Below are positions 53,855 through 64,000 of a DNA stretch of 64,000 nucleotides, in pieces (within the stretch, counting starts at the first letter, position 1; every line of letters starts with the position of its first letter). The position numbers and the translations under genes were made by a program. The DNA is taken from the NCBI RefSeq assembly GCF_014638275.1, contig NZ_BMFJ01000001.1, forward strand, positions 496,001 through 560,000, in the 5' to 3' direction. The notes beneath the pieces are model-generated. The model was not told the origin of the DNA. It did not search any database and was given only the letters and a program-made list of their open reading frames with translations. This DNA is from Primorskyibacter flagellatus (GTDB lineage Bacteria; Pseudomonadota; Alphaproteobacteria; Rhodobacterales; Rhodobacteraceae).

Positions 53855-54526
53855 ATGAAACGTATTTCAGCGGCCCTTTGCGGGGCGACGATACTGGCGG
53901 GCGCGGCTGCGCATGCCGGAACAACCACACTCGATTTCGAGAGCGGCGTCCCGGCGCAATTCTCCGGTTCCGGAACCGTAACCGGCGTCGGCGGACTGGG
54001 AGGTTTTAACGGTTTTTCGGGCAGTTTTCTCTGGAACACCGGTACGACCGGGGTCAGTTCCGTCTTCACGTTTTCGGGCCTCGATCCGCATAGCGAAATC
54101 ACGGTCAGCTTCGGCCTTGCCCTGATCGACAGCTGGGACGGGGTCAATGGGACACCCGCTCCGGACTACTTCAACCTACTGGCCGACGGGGCGGAAATCT
54201 TCGACATCTCGGTGGCGAACACCTCGGGCACGATCGAGGACATTCCGGCAGAGGCAACCGGCCGGTCGAGCCCGGGCAACATCTTCGGGTCGAGCTATAC
54301 CGACACGTTGTTCAATGTCTCGCTCACCTTCGCGCACAGCGCGTCGGAGCTGACGCTGACCATGTTCGCCGACGGCACGGGCTGGCAGGGGAGTTCGGAC
54401 GAAAGCTGGGGGATCGACAACCTGACGGTCACCACCAGCGCGCCGGCGGTTCCGCTCCCGGCGGGGCTGCCGCTGCTGTTGGCCGGATTGGGTGGCATGG
54501 CACTGCTGCGCGGCCGCCGGACCTGA
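53855..54526 (+). CDS. VPLPA-CTERM sorting domain secreted protein
   Basis: A 223-residue exported protein. A signal peptide (about 1-21, ending AHAG) is followed by a beta-rich Gly/Ser/Thr-rich body (TTTLDFESGVPAQFSGSG) and a C-terminal sorting signal: VPLPAGLPLLLAGLGG at about 200-215 and an Arg-rich end (RGRRT). This tripartite tail is the VPLPA-CTERM variant of PEP-CTERM signals, processed by exosortase. The body resembles extracellular PEP-CTERM proteins without a known fold assignment. It has its own promoter and a bidirectional terminator shared with maeB. No exosortase gene is in the window. Confidence 0.9.
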   Translation: MKRISAALCGATILAGAAAHAGTTTLDFESGVPAQFSGSGTVTGVGGLGGFNGFSGSFLWNTGTTGVSSVFTFSGLDPHSEITVSFGLALIDSWDGVNGTPAPDYFNLLADGAEIFDISVANTSGTIEDIPAEATGRSSPGNIFGSSYTDTLFNVSLTFAHSASELTLTMFADGTGWQGSSDESWGIDNLTVTTSAPAVPLPAGLPLLLAGLGGMALLRGRRT

Positions 54527-54538
54527 CTGGCAGACTGC

Positions 54539-54564
54539 GGGGCCGGTCGCGACCCGGCCCCGTT
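54539..54564. terminator. Bidirectional terminator between VPLPA gene and maeB
   Basis: GGGGCCGG pairs with CCGGCCCC around TCGCGAC, followed by GTTT on the + strand. It ends the VPLPA transcript and could also serve the convergent maeB transcript, though its T-tract is weak. Confidence 0.65.
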
Positions 54565-54571
54565 TGCATCC

Positions 54572-56863
54572 CTACCCGTAGGCCGCCACCGGGGTCCCGG
54601 CAATCGCCGCCATGTTCAGCAGCCCGCGCGGGGTGATCGAGGGGGTGACGATGTGGGCGCGGTTGCCCATGCCCATGAGGATCGGACCGACCTCAAGCCC
54701 GCCGCCCTTCATCTTCAGGATGTTGCGTACGCCCGAGGCCGCGTCGGCATGGGCAAAGACCAGCACGTTCGCGGCGCCCTGCATCCGGTTTCCGGGGAAA
54801 ACCCGTTCCCGCAGGGCCGGGTCGAGCGCGGTGTCTATGTTCATCTCGCCCTCGTAACAGAAGTCGCGCGGCGCAGAGTCGAGGATCGCCATCGCGTCGC
54901 GCAGTCGGTGCGCGGTTTCGGTGTCCTGGTTGCCGAACTGCGACCGGCCGCAGAGGGCGACATTGGGAAAGAGACCAAAGCGTTTCACATGCCGTGCCGC
55001 GCCGATCACGGCCTCGGCGATCTGTTCCGCCGTGGGGTCGGAATAGACATGGGTATCGGCCAGGAACAGCGGACCGTCTTCGAGGATCATCAGGGACAGG
55101 GCGCCGACCGCGTGCTGTTTCGCCGTGCCAAGGACCTGCGTCACGTAGTTCAGGTGCCAGCGGTATTCGCCGAAGGTGCCGCAGATCAGGCAGTCGGCCT
55201 CTTCCCGATGCACCATGACCGCCCCGATGGCCGTGGTGTTGGTGCGCATGATCGCGCGGGCAAGGTCTGGGGTGACTCCGCGCCGCGCCATGATCTCGTG
55301 ATAGGTGCCCCAGTAGTCGCGGTACCGCGGGTCGTTTTCCGGGTTCACTATGGTGAAATCGGTGCCGGGGCGGATCTTCAGGCCGGCGCGTTCGCAGCGG
55401 CTTTCGATCACCTCGGGGCGGCCGATCAGGATGGGCTGTTCGGTGGTGTCCTCAAGGATCGCCTGCGCGGCCCGCAGGACACGCTCGTCCTCGCCTTCGG
55501 AGAAGACGAGACGGCGGGAGGCGGTGCGCGCGGCCTCGAACACCGGGCGCATCAGCAGGGCGGACTTGAAGACAGACGAGCGGAGTTTCTCGCGGTAGGC
55601 TTCCAGATCCTCGATCGGGCGGGTGGCGACGCCGGACTCCATCGCAGCCTTCGCCACGGCGGTGGAGACCGTGGCCGAGAGGCGCGGGTCGAAGGGTTTT
55701 GGGATCAGGTAGTCGGCACCGAAGGTCAGCTTTTCGCCCTGGTAGGCGGCGGCAGCTTCAGCGCTGGTCGTGGCGCGGGCGAGGGCGGCGATGCCCTCGA
55801 TGCAGGCGAGTTCCATCTCGTCGTTGATCTCTGTCGCGCCGACGTCGAGCGCGCCGCGAAAGATGAACGGGAAGCAGAGCACGTTGTTGACCTGGTTGGG
55901 GAAATCCGACCGGCCGGTGGCGATGATGGCATCGGGTGCGACCTCGCGCGCATCGTCCGGCATGATCTCGGGCGTCGGATTGGCGAGGGCGAAGATGATC
56001 GGCCGGGCCGCCATGCGGGCGACCTGTTCGGGTTTCAGCACCCCGGGGCCCGACAGGCCGAGGAACAGGTCCGCGCCGTCGATCACCTGATCCAGCGTGC
56101 GCAGGTCAGTTCCTTGCGCGAAGGCGGCCTTCTGCGGGTTCATGTCGATCTCGCGCCCCTCGTGCACCAGCCCGTGCAGGTCGCAGAGCCAGACGTTCTC
56201 GCGCTTCACACCCAGCTTGAGCAGCATGTTGAGGCAGGCGATGCCCGCCGCCCCGCCGCCGGTGGAGACGACCTTGATGTCGCCCCAGTCCTTGCCCGCG
56301 ACATACAGAGCATTGGTTGCCGCCGCGCCCACGACGATGGCCGTGCCGTGCTGGTCGTCGTGGAAGACGGGGATGTTCATGCGTTCGCGGCAGAGCTTTT
56401 CAACCACGAAACAGTCCGGCGCCTTGATGTCTTCAAGGTTGATCGCCCCGAAGGTGGGTTCCAGCGCGCAGACGATATCGGCCAGCTTTTCGGGATCGCT
56501 CTCGTTCACCTCGATATCGAAGCAGTCGATGCCGGCGAATTTCTTGAAGAGCACCGCCTTGCCCTCCATCACCGGCTTGGAGGCCAGAGCGCCGATATTT
56601 CCCAGACCCAGAACCGCGGTTCCGTTCGACACGACGGCCACCAGGTTGCCGCGGGTGGTGTAGCGGGCGGCGGCAGTGGGGTCCGCCTTGATCTCGAGAC
56701 AGGCCTCGGCCACGCCGGGAGAATAGGCAAGCGACAGGTCGCGTCCGTTGGCCAGCGGCTTGGTGGCGCGGATTTCCAGCTTACCGGGGCGCGGGGTCTC
56801 GTGATAGGTCAGGGCCGCCTGACGCAGGATTTCCCTGGTGTTGGATCCGGTGTCCGATGTCAT
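54572..56863 (-). CDS. maeB: NADP-dependent malic enzyme with a C-terminal phosphotransacetylase-like domain
   Basis: Decarboxylates malate to pyruvate with NADP+; 763 residues. The N-terminal malic-enzyme part (to about 430) has [33 protein letters not shown] and the nucleotide loop [16 protein letters not shown]. The C-terminal part (about 445-763) is related to phosphate acetyltransferase ([32 protein letters not shown]) and in MaeB proteins senses acetyl-CoA rather than catalysing. AGGAGGAG sets the start. The gene links C4 acids to pyruvate and lies beside prpE, both being carbon-flux genes, but the two are separated by a secreted protein gene. Confidence 0.95.
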   Translation of the reverse strand: MTSDTGSNTREILRQAALTYHETPRPGKLEIRATKPLANGRDLSLAYSPGVAEACLEIKADPTAAARYTTRGNLVAVVSNGTAVLGLGNIGALASKPVMEGKAVLFKKFAGIDCFDIEVNESDPEKLADIVCALEPTFGAINLEDIKAPDCFVVEKLCRERMNIPVFHDDQHGTAIVVGAAATNALYVAGKDWGDIKVVSTGGGAAGIACLNMLLKLGVKRENVWLCDLHGLVHEGREIDMNPQKAAFAQGTDLRTLDQVIDGADLFLGLSGPGVLKPEQVARMAARPIIFALANPTPEIMPDDAREVAPDAIIATGRSDFPNQVNNVLCFPFIFRGALDVGATEINDEMELACIEGIAALARATTSAEAAAAYQGEKLTFGADYLIPKPFDPRLSATVSTAVAKAAMESGVATRPIEDLEAYREKLRSSVFKSALLMRPVFEAARTASRRLVFSEGEDERVLRAAQAILEDTTEQPILIGRPEVIESRCERAGLKIRPGTDFTIVNPENDPRYRDYWGTYHEIMARRGVTPDLARAIMRTNTTAIGAVMVHREEADCLICGTFGEYRWHLNYVTQVLGTAKQHAVGALSLMILEDGPLFLADTHVYSDPTAEQIAEAVIGAARHVKRFGLFPNVALCGRSQFGNQDTETAHRLRDAMAILDSAPRDFCYEGEMNIDTALDPALRERVFPGNRMQGAANVLVFAHADAASGVRNILKMKGGGLEVGPILMGMGNRAHIVTPSITPRGLLNMAAIAGTPVAAYG

Positions 56864-56945
56864 GGCGACTCCTCCTGGGGTGAATGGTTCAGCGTTAAAC
56901 CAAATATCCGGGGTTGTGCAAATCCTGACGGTGGCCCGCACACAG

Positions 56946-56971
56946 AAGGCCCGCCTGCTGGGCGGGCCTTT
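56946..56971. terminator. Terminator-like stem between maeB and the second VPLPA gene
   Basis: Perfect 10-bp stem AAGGCCCGCC / GGCGGGCCTT with loop TGCTG, followed by T on the + strand and, read on the minus strand, by CTGTG. It lies downstream of the VPLPA gene, so it probably ends that minus-strand transcript before the maeB upstream region. Confidence 0.65.
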
Positions 56972-56992
56972 GCGATGCGTTGCGCGGGCCGG

Positions 56993-57697
56993 TTATGAGC
57001 GGCGGCGGAAGGCGGCGAGGCCGCCGATGGCCGCCAGCACCAGCGTCAGGGAGGCGGGCAGCGGAACCGCCGGGGTCGACATGGTCGGGTTAGTGGCGCC
57101 GAAGGTCGTGCCGGTCAGCGCCTGGTCGAAACCGGCGGAGTCCAGTTCGGTGCCGGTCTCGTCGAAAATGCCGGTTCCGGCGACATTGTCGTTCACCGCG
57201 ATCCACTTGCCGGTGACGGAGTCACGGAACATCCATTCGGGTTCGGTGCCGGTGAAGGCGAAGTCGGTGCCGCCAAGCAGACCCGCGATCCCGGTATCGG
57301 TGGCGGCATCGATGATGGAGATGGCGTCATAGACGAAGCCGAGCGAGGACTGGTCGAAGAAGAGTTCGTCGCCCAGATTGGCGGTCGCTGTGGAGTCGGT
57401 CAGGACAATCGTGAAGCTGGGGTTTTCGAGGTCTGCGATCGCAAAGGTCAGCAGACCGTTCGCGCCGAAGGTGCCGGTCAGCGCGGACTTGCGGTCGACG
57501 GTGGCGGAGTTGGCATTGTCCGCCTCGAGCGAGAAGAGGTAGCCGCTGAAGGCCGCGCCGGGCGTGCCGATCAGTTCGATCATCTGCGTGCTCGGGTCCG
57601 CGCCGTCCGGGTTCGGCTGGAATTCGTTGAGCAGGGTGGAGGCGCTGGCGGTTCCGGCGACAAGGACCAGAGCGGCAGCTGCAAACAGGGTTTTCAT
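56993..57697 (-). CDS. VPLPA-CTERM sorting domain secreted protein (second copy of type)
   Basis: A 234-residue exported protein: signal peptide (ending TASA near residue 19), a body beginning STLLNEFQPNPDGADPSTQ that looks like a lamin-tail-like beta domain (LNEFQPNPDG, DELFFDQSS, WIAVND), and a C-terminal signal VPLPASLTLVLAAIGG with FRRRS at the end. It shares the sorting tail with the protein encoded at 53855-54526 but the body is different. CCGGAGAGA just upstream of ATG 57697 fixes the start. Function unknown; probably on or outside the outer membrane after exosortase cleavage. Confidence 0.9.
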   Translation of the reverse strand: MKTLFAAAALVLVAGTASASTLLNEFQPNPDGADPSTQMIELIGTPGAAFSGYLFSLEADNANSATVDRKSALTGTFGANGLLTFAIADLENPSFTIVLTDSTATANLGDELFFDQSSLGFVYDAISIIDAATDTGIAGLLGGTDFAFTGTEPEWMFRDSVTGKWIAVNDNVAGTGIFDETGTELDSAGFDQALTGTTFGATNPTMSTPAVPLPASLTLVLAAIGGLAAFRRRS

Positions 57698-57928
57698 CAA
57701 GGTCTCTCCGGAACGGGCCGCGTCCTGCGGCAACTGAATGGGGTGTGCGACGGCCCCTCGGGACCCGCGATGAACGGGCGGACCATGGGCGGGGAATGTA
57801 TCAGGGGCATTGCGCGGGCATGACCTTACGATGACGCAGTGCGATGACCCGTGGGCGGGTCGCCGCGTCGCCCCTTGCAAACCGGACCGCAGGGTCCAAG
57901 ACTGCGACTCCCACTAATGGAGGTGACG

Positions 57929-58321
57929 ATGGACCTGATGCAGGCCGCGCGGGATGTCTGGGGCAATGCCTATGCGCCCTATTCCAAGTTCAAGGTCGGG
58001 GCGGCGATCCGGACGACCTCGGGCCGGGTCTTTGTGGGTGTGAATGTGGAGAACGTCGCCTATCCCGAAGGCACCTGCGCCGAAGCCGGCGCCATCGCCG
58101 CCATGTGCGCGGCCGGAGAGACGGATATCGCCGAGGTTGCGGTCATCGCCGACAGCCCGTCCCCGGTGCCCTGCTGCGGCGGCTGCCGGCAGAAGCTGGT
58201 GGAATTCGGCGGACCGGAGGTCGTCGTGACCATGGGCACGCTGGACGGCCAGACCCTGTCGCTGACCCTGGCCCAGATCCTGCCAGGACGGTTCGACGCC
58301 GGGCATATGGAGAAGGTCTGA
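57929..58321 (+). CDS. cdd: Cytidine deaminase
   Basis: Deaminates cytidine and deoxycytidine to uridine and deoxyuridine; 130 residues, homotetrameric type. The zinc motifs are TCAEAGAIAAM near 52-62 (Cys ligand and catalytic Glu) and PVPCCGGCRQKL near 84-95 (two Cys ligands). The ATG at 57929 is preferred because GGAGGTG lies 4-10 bp upstream; ATG 57917 overlaps that site. Its stop overlaps the deoA start by one base. First gene of the salvage operon. Confidence 0.95.
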   Translation: MDLMQAARDVWGNAYAPYSKFKVGAAIRTTSGRVFVGVNVENVAYPEGTCAEAGAIAAMCAAGETDIAEVAVIADSPSPVPCCGGCRQKLVEFGGPEVVVTMGTLDGQTLSLTLAQILPGRFDAGHMEKV

Positions 58322-59625
58322 TGGATGCGCGCTCCATCATCGCCCGGCTGCGCGACGGCGGCACCCCCCCGCGGGAGGAACTTCAATGGTTCGCCGCGGG
58401 GCTGGCCGACGGGCGCGTGTCGGATGCGCAGGCCGGGGCCTTTGCCATGGCGGCGCTGCTCAACGGGCTGTCGGACGAAGGCCGGGTCGCGCTGACGCTG
58501 GCGATGCGGGATTCGGGGCGGGTGCTGTCGTGGGACCTGCCGGGGCCGGTGCTGGACAAGCATTCGACCGGCGGGGTCGGGGATTGCGTGTCCCTGGTGC
58601 TCGCCCCCGCGCTGGCGGCCTGCGGGGCCTACGTGCCGATGATCTCGGGCCGGGGGCTGGGCCATACCGGCGGCACGCTCGACAAGATGGAGGCCGTACC
58701 GGGCCTCGTCACCGGGCTGGACGAGGCGCGGTTCCGCGACGTGGTCGGCCGGGCGGGCTGCGCCATCGTTTCAGCCACCGCCGACATCGCTCCGGCGGAC
58801 AAGCGGCTTTATGCGATCCGCGACGTGACCTCGACTGTGGAAAGCCTTGATCTCATCACGGCGTCGATCCTGTCCAAGAAACTTGCGGCGGGGCTCGACG
58901 GGCTGGTGCTGGACGTCAAGATCGGATCGGGCGCCTTCATGAAGACCATGCACGAGGCCAAGACGCTGGCGGAGGCGCTGGTGACGACCGCCAACGAATC
59001 CGGCTGCCGCACGGCGGCGGTCATTTCCGACATGAACCAGCCGCTCGCCCCGGCGCTTGGCAATGCGCTGGAGGTGCAGGCCTCCTGCGACGTGCTGACG
59101 GGGCAGGCGGAGGGCGCGCTGCTGGAACTTTCGGCGATGCTGGGCGGCGTGGTGCTGGCGGGCGCGGGTCTGGCAGAGGATGTCGCGGCAGGGACGGGGC
59201 TGGTGCTGGACGCCATTGCCTCGGGCCGCGCGGCGGAGCAGTTCGGCAAGATGGTCGCGGCCATGGGCGGGCCGGTGCATTTCATCGACAACCCGGGGCG
59301 CTTCCTGCCCGAGGCGACGGTGATCCGCGAGATCCCCGCGCCCTACGATGGCTATGTCGCGGCGATGGACGGACATGCGCTTGGCCTTGTGGTGGTGGAG
59401 CTCGGCGGCGGCCGGAAGGTCGAGACGGACCAGATCGACCACGCGGTCGGGCTGTCGGACATGGTTCCGCTTGGTACCCGGCTGTCAAAGGGCCAGCCCG
59501 TGGGACGGGTCCATGCGGCCCGTATGGAAAGCGCCACGGCGGCGGTCCGGGCGGTGCAGGCGGCGATCACCATGTCCGAGCATGCGCCCGAGGTCCCACC
59601 GCTGCTGCGCGAGGGCATCGGCTGA
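58321..59625 (+). CDS. deoA: Thymidine phosphorylase
   Basis: Cleaves thymidine/deoxyuridine by phosphorolysis to base and deoxyribose 1-phosphate; 434 residues. The glycosyl-transferase motif [20 protein letters not shown] near 79-98 and the [22 protein letters not shown] segment near 109-130 are clear, as is [14 protein letters not shown]. The C-terminal PYNP-type domain is complete. It is translationally coupled with cdd upstream and deoB downstream through one-base TGATG overlaps. Confidence 0.96.
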   Translation: MDARSIIARLRDGGTPPREELQWFAAGLADGRVSDAQAGAFAMAALLNGLSDEGRVALTLAMRDSGRVLSWDLPGPVLDKHSTGGVGDCVSLVLAPALAACGAYVPMISGRGLGHTGGTLDKMEAVPGLVTGLDEARFRDVVGRAGCAIVSATADIAPADKRLYAIRDVTSTVESLDLITASILSKKLAAGLDGLVLDVKIGSGAFMKTMHEAKTLAEALVTTANESGCRTAAVISDMNQPLAPALGNALEVQASCDVLTGQAEGALLELSAMLGGVVLAGAGLAEDVAAGTGLVLDAIASGRAAEQFGKMVAAMGGPVHFIDNPGRFLPEATVIREIPAPYDGYVAAMDGHALGLVVVELGGGRKVETDQIDHAVGLSDMVPLGTRLSKGQPVGRVHAARMESATAAVRAVQAAITMSEHAPEVPPLLREGIG

Positions 59626-60815
59626 TGACGCGTGTCTTCCTCGCCGTGATGGATTCCGTCGGGATCGGCGGCGCGCCGGATGCGGCGCGGTTCTTCAACG
59701 GGACGGTGCCGGATACGGGGGCCAACACCGTCGCACATATCGCGCAGGCCTGCGCGGCGGGCCGGGCGGAGGAAGGGCGGTCGGGGCCCCTGCATCTGCC
59801 GAACCTCGACAGCCTTGGCCTTGGCGCGGCGGTGCGGCTGGCCTCGGGGGACGCGACGCCGGGTCTTACGGCGACGCCGGCCGGTACCTGGGGCGCGGCG
59901 GAAGAGGTCAGCCCGGGCAAGGACACGCCCTCGGGCCATTGGGAACTGGCGGGGGTGCCGGTGCCCTGGGACTGGACCTATTTCCCCGACACCCGCCCCG
60001 CCTTCCCGGAGGCGCTGACGGCAGAGGTCTGCCGGCTGGCGGGGACGGACGGCATCCTCGGCAACTGCCACGCCTCCGGCACCGCGATCATCAATGACCT
60101 CGGGGAGGAGCATATGCTGTCCGGCCGGCCGATCTGCTACACCTCTGCCGATTCGGTCTTCCAGATCGCCGCGCATGAAGAAACCTTCGGCCTGCAGCGG
60201 CTTCTGGACCTGTGCAGACAACTGGCCCCGACATTGCACGGTATGAAGGTGGGCCGGGTCATCGCGCGTCCATTCACCGGCAGCTCTCCGGCGGATTTCG
60301 CGCGGACCACCGACCGGAAAGATTTTGCCATCGCCCCGCCCGCGCCGACGCTGCTTGACCGGGCGCAGGGCGCGGGGCATCCGGTGCATGCGATCGGCAA
60401 GATCGGCGACATCTTTTCGATGAGCGGGATCGACGACGTGGTGAAGGGCACGGATGCGAAGCTGATGCACCACCTCTCCGACGCCGTCGACGGGGCGGCG
60501 GACGGATCGCTCACCTTTGCGAATTTCGTGGAGTTCGACAGTCTCTACGGCCACCGCCGCGATGTGTCGGGCTATGCCCGCGCGCTCGAATGGTTCGACG
60601 CGGGTATCGGGGCGATCCTGCCGAGGCTGCGGGCCGGGGACATGCTGATCCTCACGGCGGATCACGGAAACGACCCGACCTGGACCGGCACGGATCACAC
60701 CCGAGAGCGGGTGCCTGTGCTGGTGGCAGGGCAGGGGGCGGGCGAGCTTGGCGTCATTCCGTTCACCGGCGTCGCGCAACTGGCGGCGGACCACCTCGGG
60801 CTGGCCTGGTCGTGA
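59625..60815 (+). CDS. deoB: Phosphopentomutase
   Basis: Interconverts (deoxy)ribose 1-phosphate and 5-phosphate; 396 residues of the alkaline-phosphatase-like superfamily. The metal-binding N terminus is [11 protein letters not shown] at 10-20, followed by [16 protein letters not shown] near 104-119 and the C-terminal [19 protein letters not shown] with further metal ligands. It uses the sugar phosphates made by DeoA. The composite repeat lies between it and the adenosine deaminase gene. Confidence 0.96.
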   Translation: MTRVFLAVMDSVGIGGAPDAARFFNGTVPDTGANTVAHIAQACAAGRAEEGRSGPLHLPNLDSLGLGAAVRLASGDATPGLTATPAGTWGAAEEVSPGKDTPSGHWELAGVPVPWDWTYFPDTRPAFPEALTAEVCRLAGTDGILGNCHASGTAIINDLGEEHMLSGRPICYTSADSVFQIAAHEETFGLQRLLDLCRQLAPTLHGMKVGRVIARPFTGSSPADFARTTDRKDFAIAPPAPTLLDRAQGAGHPVHAIGKIGDIFSMSGIDDVVKGTDAKLMHHLSDAVDGAADGSLTFANFVEFDSLYGHRRDVSGYARALEWFDAGIGAILPRLRAGDMLILTADHGNDPTWTGTDHTRERVPVLVAGQGAGELGVIPFTGVAQLAADHLGLAWS

Positions 60816-60845
60816 CGGGCGCGGCGGATGTGCGGAAAAGGGAAA

Positions 60846-60937
60846 GGGGGCGCTGCCCCCGTCCTACGGACTCCCCCGGGATACTTCCGGCAAGCTGAAA
60901 CCACTTTCATCTTGCTGAAAATATCCCCGCCGGAGGC
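60846..60937. repeat. Composite intergenic repeat, copy 8 (inverted double copy) inside the salvage cluster
   Basis: Hairpin GGGGGC-GCT-GCCCCC (60846-60860), forward core CCCCCGGGATACTTCCGG (60873-60890) and an inverted core CATCTTGCTGAAAATATCCC (from 60908), closing with GCCGGAGGC. Arrangement is the same as copy 3. It separates cdd-deoA-deoB from add-upp. Confidence 0.75.
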
Positions 60938-60964
60938 CGCGTGACATCGACGGAGCGGAACGCA

Positions 60965-61957
60965 ATGAGCATGAGAGACTTTCCGAAACTGGAACTGCAC
61001 CTGCATCTGGAAGGCGCGGCGCCGCCCGCCTTCATTCGGGGGCTGGCGCGCGAGAAATCAGTCGATATCTCGGGGGTGTTCGGGGCGGACGGGGGGTATG
61101 CCTTCCGGGATTTCGGTCATTTCCTGCAGGTCTACGAGGCCGCGACCTCGGTTCTCACGACGCCGGAAGACTACGCGCGGCTCGTGACGGCGGTGCTGGA
61201 GGAGAGCGCGGCAAACGGGGTGATCTATTCCGAGGTTTTCCTGTCGCCGGACTTCTGCGGCGGGTCCGACGTGGCGGCCTGGCGGGAATACCTGCATGCG
61301 ATGCAGGAGGCTGCCGCGCGGGCGGAGGCGCGGGACGGCATCGTCCTGCGCGGAGTCGTCACCTGCATTCGTCATTTCGGGCCGGAGCGGGCGCGGGCTC
61401 CGGCGCTATGCGCGGCGGAGACGGCGGGCGCATTTATCACAGGGTTCGGCATTGCGGGGGACGAAACGGCGGGGCGGCCGCGCGATTTTACCTGGAGCTT
61501 CGACCTGGCGCGGGAGGCCGGGCTGCGGCTGACGGCGCATGCGGGCGAATGGGGCGGTCCGGTGTCGGTGCGGGAGGCGATCGCGGATCTGGGCGTTGAG
61601 CGGATCGGGCACGGGGTCCGGGCGGCGGAGGACCCGCGGCTCGTCGACCAACTGGCCGAGACGGGTGTGGTTCTGGAGGTCTGTCCGGGTTCGAACGTCG
61701 CCCTGGGGCTCTATCCCTCCTGGCAGCGGCACCCGATCCAGACGCTTCGCGAACGGGGCGTCAGGGTCACGGTGTCAACGGACGATCCGCCGTTCTTCCG
61801 GACCTCCATGGTGCGGGAATACGAGGAACTCGCGCGCGCTTTCGGCTGGGAGGCGGGCGATTTCCTCGAAATCGCGCGCAACGCTCTGGACGCGGCCTTC
61901 TGCGACGCGGATACCAAGGGGCGACTCGCCGACAGACTGAAGGACCATCCGACATGA
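60965..61957 (+). CDS. add: Adenosine deaminase
   Basis: Zinc hydrolase that converts (deoxy)adenosine to (deoxy)inosine; 330 residues. Zinc/active-site motifs: [10 protein letters not shown] near 9-18 (two His), HAGEWGGP near 193-200 (His and catalytic Glu), RIGHGVRA near 216 and VSTDDPPFF near 270 (two Asp). The family also includes adenine deaminases; the HAGE and TDDP spacing and length favour adenosine. The ATG at 60965 with GGAGCGG upstream is chosen over GTG 60941. Its stop overlaps the upp start (ATGA). Confidence 0.9.
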   Translation: MSMRDFPKLELHLHLEGAAPPAFIRGLAREKSVDISGVFGADGGYAFRDFGHFLQVYEAATSVLTTPEDYARLVTAVLEESAANGVIYSEVFLSPDFCGGSDVAAWREYLHAMQEAAARAEARDGIVLRGVVTCIRHFGPERARAPALCAAETAGAFITGFGIAGDETAGRPRDFTWSFDLAREAGLRLTAHAGEWGGPVSVREAIADLGVERIGHGVRAAEDPRLVDQLAETGVVLEVCPGSNVALGLYPSWQRHPIQTLRERGVRVTVSTDDPPFFRTSMVREYEELARAFGWEAGDFLEIARNALDAAFCDADTKGRLADRLKDHPT

Positions 61958-62586
61958 GCAAGCACCTCACGATCGTGGATCACCCGCTCGTCCAGCACAA
62001 GCTGACGCTGATGCGGGACAAGACGACCTCGACAAATTCGTTCCGGCAGCTGCTGCGCGAGATTTCCCTGCTGCTGGCCTATGAGGTGACGCGCGAACTG
62101 CCCCTGACCACGTCTAAGATCGAAACGCCGCTGGAGGAGATGGATGCGCCGCTGCTGGAAGGGAAGAAGCTGGCGCTGATCTCGATCCTGCGGGCCGGGA
62201 ACGGGCTGCTCGACGGAATACTCGAACTGATCCCGGCGGCGCGGGTCGGGTTTGTCGGGCTCTACCGGGACGAGAAGACGCTGCAGCCGGTGCAGTATTA
62301 CTTCAAGGTGCCGGACAACCTGGGCGACCGGATGGTGATCGCGGTGGATCCGATGCTGGCGACGGGCAACTCCTCGGCCGCCGCGGTCGATCTGCTGAAA
62401 AACGCGGGGGCGACGAATATCCGCTTCCTCTGCCTGCTGGCGGCGCCCGAGGGCGTGGCGCGGATGAAGGAAGCGCATCCCGACGTGCCGATCGTCACGG
62501 CGGCGCTGGACAGTCACCTGAACGAAAAGGGCTATATCGTTCCGGGACTAGGGGATGCGGGCGACCGGATGTTCGGTACCAAATAA
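61954..62586 (+). CDS. upp: Uracil phosphoribosyltransferase
   Basis: Makes UMP from uracil and PRPP; 210 residues, the usual length. The N-terminal [35 protein letters not shown] near 76-92 and the PRPP loop [16 protein letters not shown] near 130-145 are diagnostic. The gene overlaps add by 4 bp, so both are translated from one mRNA. A weak AAGCCG/CGGCTT stem follows the stop (62585 onward) and may end the operon. Confidence 0.96.
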   Translation: MSKHLTIVDHPLVQHKLTLMRDKTTSTNSFRQLLREISLLLAYEVTRELPLTTSKIETPLEEMDAPLLEGKKLALISILRAGNGLLDGILELIPAARVGFVGLYRDEKTLQPVQYYFKVPDNLGDRMVIAVDPMLATGNSSAAAVDLLKNAGATNIRFLCLLAAPEGVARMKEAHPDVPIVTAALDSHLNEKGYIVPGLGDAGDRMFGTK

Positions 62587-62671
62587 GCCGTTTCCGGACA
62601 CGGAAGCGGGCCGGGACGGCTTTACTCGCCGAAGTGTTTGTTGCAGGATCGCGGGACAACCGCCGGGGGGC

Positions 62672-64000
62672 ATGATGAAGCAGGTCAAGCGCAGCGTTTC
62701 TTTGGTATTTCTGGCGAGCCTGTCGCTGAGCGGGCCCGCCATGGCGCTGGACAGGCCCGCGGAATATCCACCGGCGAGCTACACCGCCTCGCAATATGTC
62801 GACAGCAAGGGCTGCGTGTATGTCCGCGCCGGGTTCGACGGGAATATCAACTGGGTGCCGCGGATGGCACGCAACCGGACGCCGGTCTGCGGGTTCCAGC
62901 CGACGCAGGTTTCGGGCACGACGGGCGGGCCTGTGGTGGCCACGGCCCGGAATGTGACGGTCATCACTGCGGCGACCCCGGAAACCGGCGGGTCGGCTCC
63001 GGTCGCCTCAGCTCCGGTCCAGACGTCCGCGGCCCCGGTGGTGCGGGCGGCCCCCGCGCCAAGGCCCGCGCCTGTTGCGGCCCCGGTGGTGCAGGCACGG
63101 CGGGTGGCGCCGGCGGCGGCTCCGGTCGTGGTCCGGCCGCAGCCGGTGGTGAGCGGACCGGCCCGCCGACCCGCGCAGGTCGCGGCAGCCCCGGTTCGGA
63201 TTGTCGCGGCCCCGGTGGTCGAAAACCGGCCGGTGATCGTCAACCCGGTGCGTGCGCCCCAGGCGGCAACGCGGGTGGCCGGCGGATGCGCGGGGCTTTC
63301 TCCGCAGGCGCAGCAGTACATGACCATGGGACGCGGGCAGGGCGACGTGCGCTGCGGACCGCAGGCCGAGTACACGCCCTATCTGAACGGGCAGCGGCCC
63401 GTCGCGGTACAGGCCGCGCCGCGCTATGCCGCCGCGCCCGGTTATGCCGCGCCGGTCCATGGCGCGCCCGGACTGCCGTCCTATGACGCGCGCACGCCGG
63501 TTTCGCCCGCGCCGCAGGTGTTCGCGGTGCCGAAGACCAATGTGGTCCGTCAGGCCCCGGCGCGCGTGACGACGCAGGCCTATGTGTCGCCGCAGGCCCG
63601 TGTGGTGCCGCGCCAGGTCTACGAGAACCGACTGAATCAGCAGGGAATTTCGGTGCCCAAGGGCTATCGCCCGGTGTGGGAAGATGACCGGCTGAACCCC
63701 TACCGTGCCGAGCAGACCCTCGCCGGAAAGCGCCAGATGGAGCAGGTGTGGACCCAGACCGTGCCGCGCCAGGCCGCTCCGGTTCAACTGGTGCCGCAGG
63801 GCTATGCGCCGGCGCCGGGTTATCAGGCGCGCGTGTCCTCCAGCAGCCCGGCTCCGCGGATCGCGGCTGCACGCACGGGGATGTACATTCAGGTCGGTTC
63901 CTACCGCACGCCGGACAATGCCCGCGCGACGGCGCAGCGGCTGGCGGCGGCGGGTCTGCCTGTGCAGATGCGCAGCAGCGGTACCTCCCAGATGGTGATG
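62672..64000 (+). CDS. SPOR domain secreted protein (3' end outside window)
   Basis: The frame from ATG 62672 (or 62675) stays open to the window edge, 443 codons. A signal peptide (about 1-26, ending AMA) is followed by an N-terminal part with [18 protein letters not shown], a long Ala/Pro/Val-rich low-complexity linker (about 100-230), a short Cys-containing segment ([17 protein letters not shown]) and, at the end, the start of a SPOR domain ([20 protein letters not shown]). SPOR domains bind glycan strands devoid of stem peptides at the division septum, so a cell-division or cell-wall role is likely. GGGGGG lies just before the ATG. Separate transcription from upp seems likely given 85 bp between them. 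Confidence 0.88.
   Translation, partial: MMKQVKRSVSLVFLASLSLSGPAMALDRPAEYPPASYTASQYVDSKGCVYVRAGFDGNINWVPRMARNRTPVCGFQPTQVSGTTGGPVVATARNVTVITAATPETGGSAPVASAPVQTSAAPVVRAAPAPRPAPVAAPVVQARRVAPAAAPVVVRPQPVVSGPARRPAQVAAAPVRIVAAPVVENRPVIVNPVRAPQAATRVAGGCAGLSPQAQQYMTMGRGQGDVRCGPQAEYTPYLNGQRPVAVQAAPRYAAAPGYAAPVHGAPGLPSYDARTPVSPAPQVFAVPKTNVVRQAPARVTTQAYVSPQARVVPRQVYENRLNQQGISVPKGYRPVWEDDRLNPYRAEQTLAGKRQMEQVWTQTVPRQAAPVQLVPQGYAPAPGYQARVSSSSPAPRIAAARTGMYIQVGSYRTPDNARATAQRLAAAGLPVQMRSSGTSQMVM

Noticed and set aside
54653..56998. Very long plus-strand frame (781 codons) opposite maeB
   Set aside because: Low-complexity Gly/Arg/Val-rich translation; maeB on the minus strand has complete malic-enzyme and PTA-like motifs and a strong ribosome site.
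62638..63486. Gly/Ala-rich plus-strand frame in the last kilobase
   Set aside because: Overlaps, in another frame, the signal peptide and SPOR-type protein that runs to the window end and has the better start, signal peptide and domain.

Overview
The window is a dense stretch (about 65 protein genes, few long gaps) of a high-GC alphaproteobacterial chromosome. Gene content and order point to the Rhodobacterales (Roseobacter/Rhodobacter group): a cytochrome c-550/c2-type protein, a DUF1467 gene overlapping methylmalonyl-CoA epimerase, EcfG-type stress promoters, PEP-CTERM-like VPLPA proteins, a rudimentary nucleoside-salvage operon and an Anbu cluster. This is inferred from protein families, not from a marker-gene search. 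No CRISPR array, prophage, transposase, plasmid gene or rRNA was seen; one tRNA (Leu, GAG) is present.

Layout. 1-2.7 kb: ATPase and two permeases of a spermidine/putrescine-type ABC importer (the binding protein lies outside). 2.7-7 kb: cytochrome c, lipB, a secreted peptidoglycan-binding-domain protein, tRNA-Leu, and a PRC-barrel stress protein. 7-11 kb: a four-gene operon on the minus strand (circularly permuted ATP-grasp, alpha-E, transglutaminase, Anbu proteasome-like peptidase). 11.2-17 kb: a flavoprotein-SelD fusion facing mnmH (selenouridine pathway), then modABC. 17-24 kb: phosphatase, AsmA, rimO, M48 lipoprotein, histone-deacetylase-like enzyme. 24-29.7 kb: oxidoreductase/HxlR pair, nitroreductase, EI24 membrane protein, DUF1467-mce, orphan response regulator, small zincin, flavodoxin. 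30-35.7 kb: nadE, a 19-unit MORN protein, argD-argF. 35.8-43.4 kb: hrpB, meaB, rpmB, PCu(A)C chaperone, sirtuin, low-MW phosphatase, metallo-hydrolase and small proteins. 43.5-51.5 kb: lepA, DUF1353 lipoprotein, esterase, glyA, nadK, HTH-GNAT fusion, csbD. 51.6-57.7 kb: prpE and maeB, with two VPLPA-CTERM secreted proteins flanking maeB. 57.9-62.6 kb: cdd-deoA-deoB-add-upp. The window ends inside a SPOR-domain protein.

How genes work together. prpE, mce and meaB belong to propionyl-CoA/methylmalonyl-CoA metabolism, and the prpE upstream region carries four TTTGCAAA-like boxes resembling those of ScfR/PccR regulators. A class-III-like sirtuin and an HDAC-family enzyme could reverse lysine acylation; PrpE carries the regulatory lysine motif. 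SelD and MnmH together make 2-selenouridine in tRNA. The salvage operon converts cytidine/thymidine/adenosine/uracil compounds.

Non-coding signals worth attention: a dispersed composite intergenic repeat (hairpin plus an ATATTTTCGGCAAGATGAA-like core) at eight gene ends, two other palindromic repeat families, two EcfG-like promoters with matching geometry, several well-spaced sigma-70-like promoters (some implying leaderless mRNAs), and two small genes (52 and 57 codons) supported by strong Shine-Dalgarno sites. The best candidate for under-explored biology is the Anbu operon.
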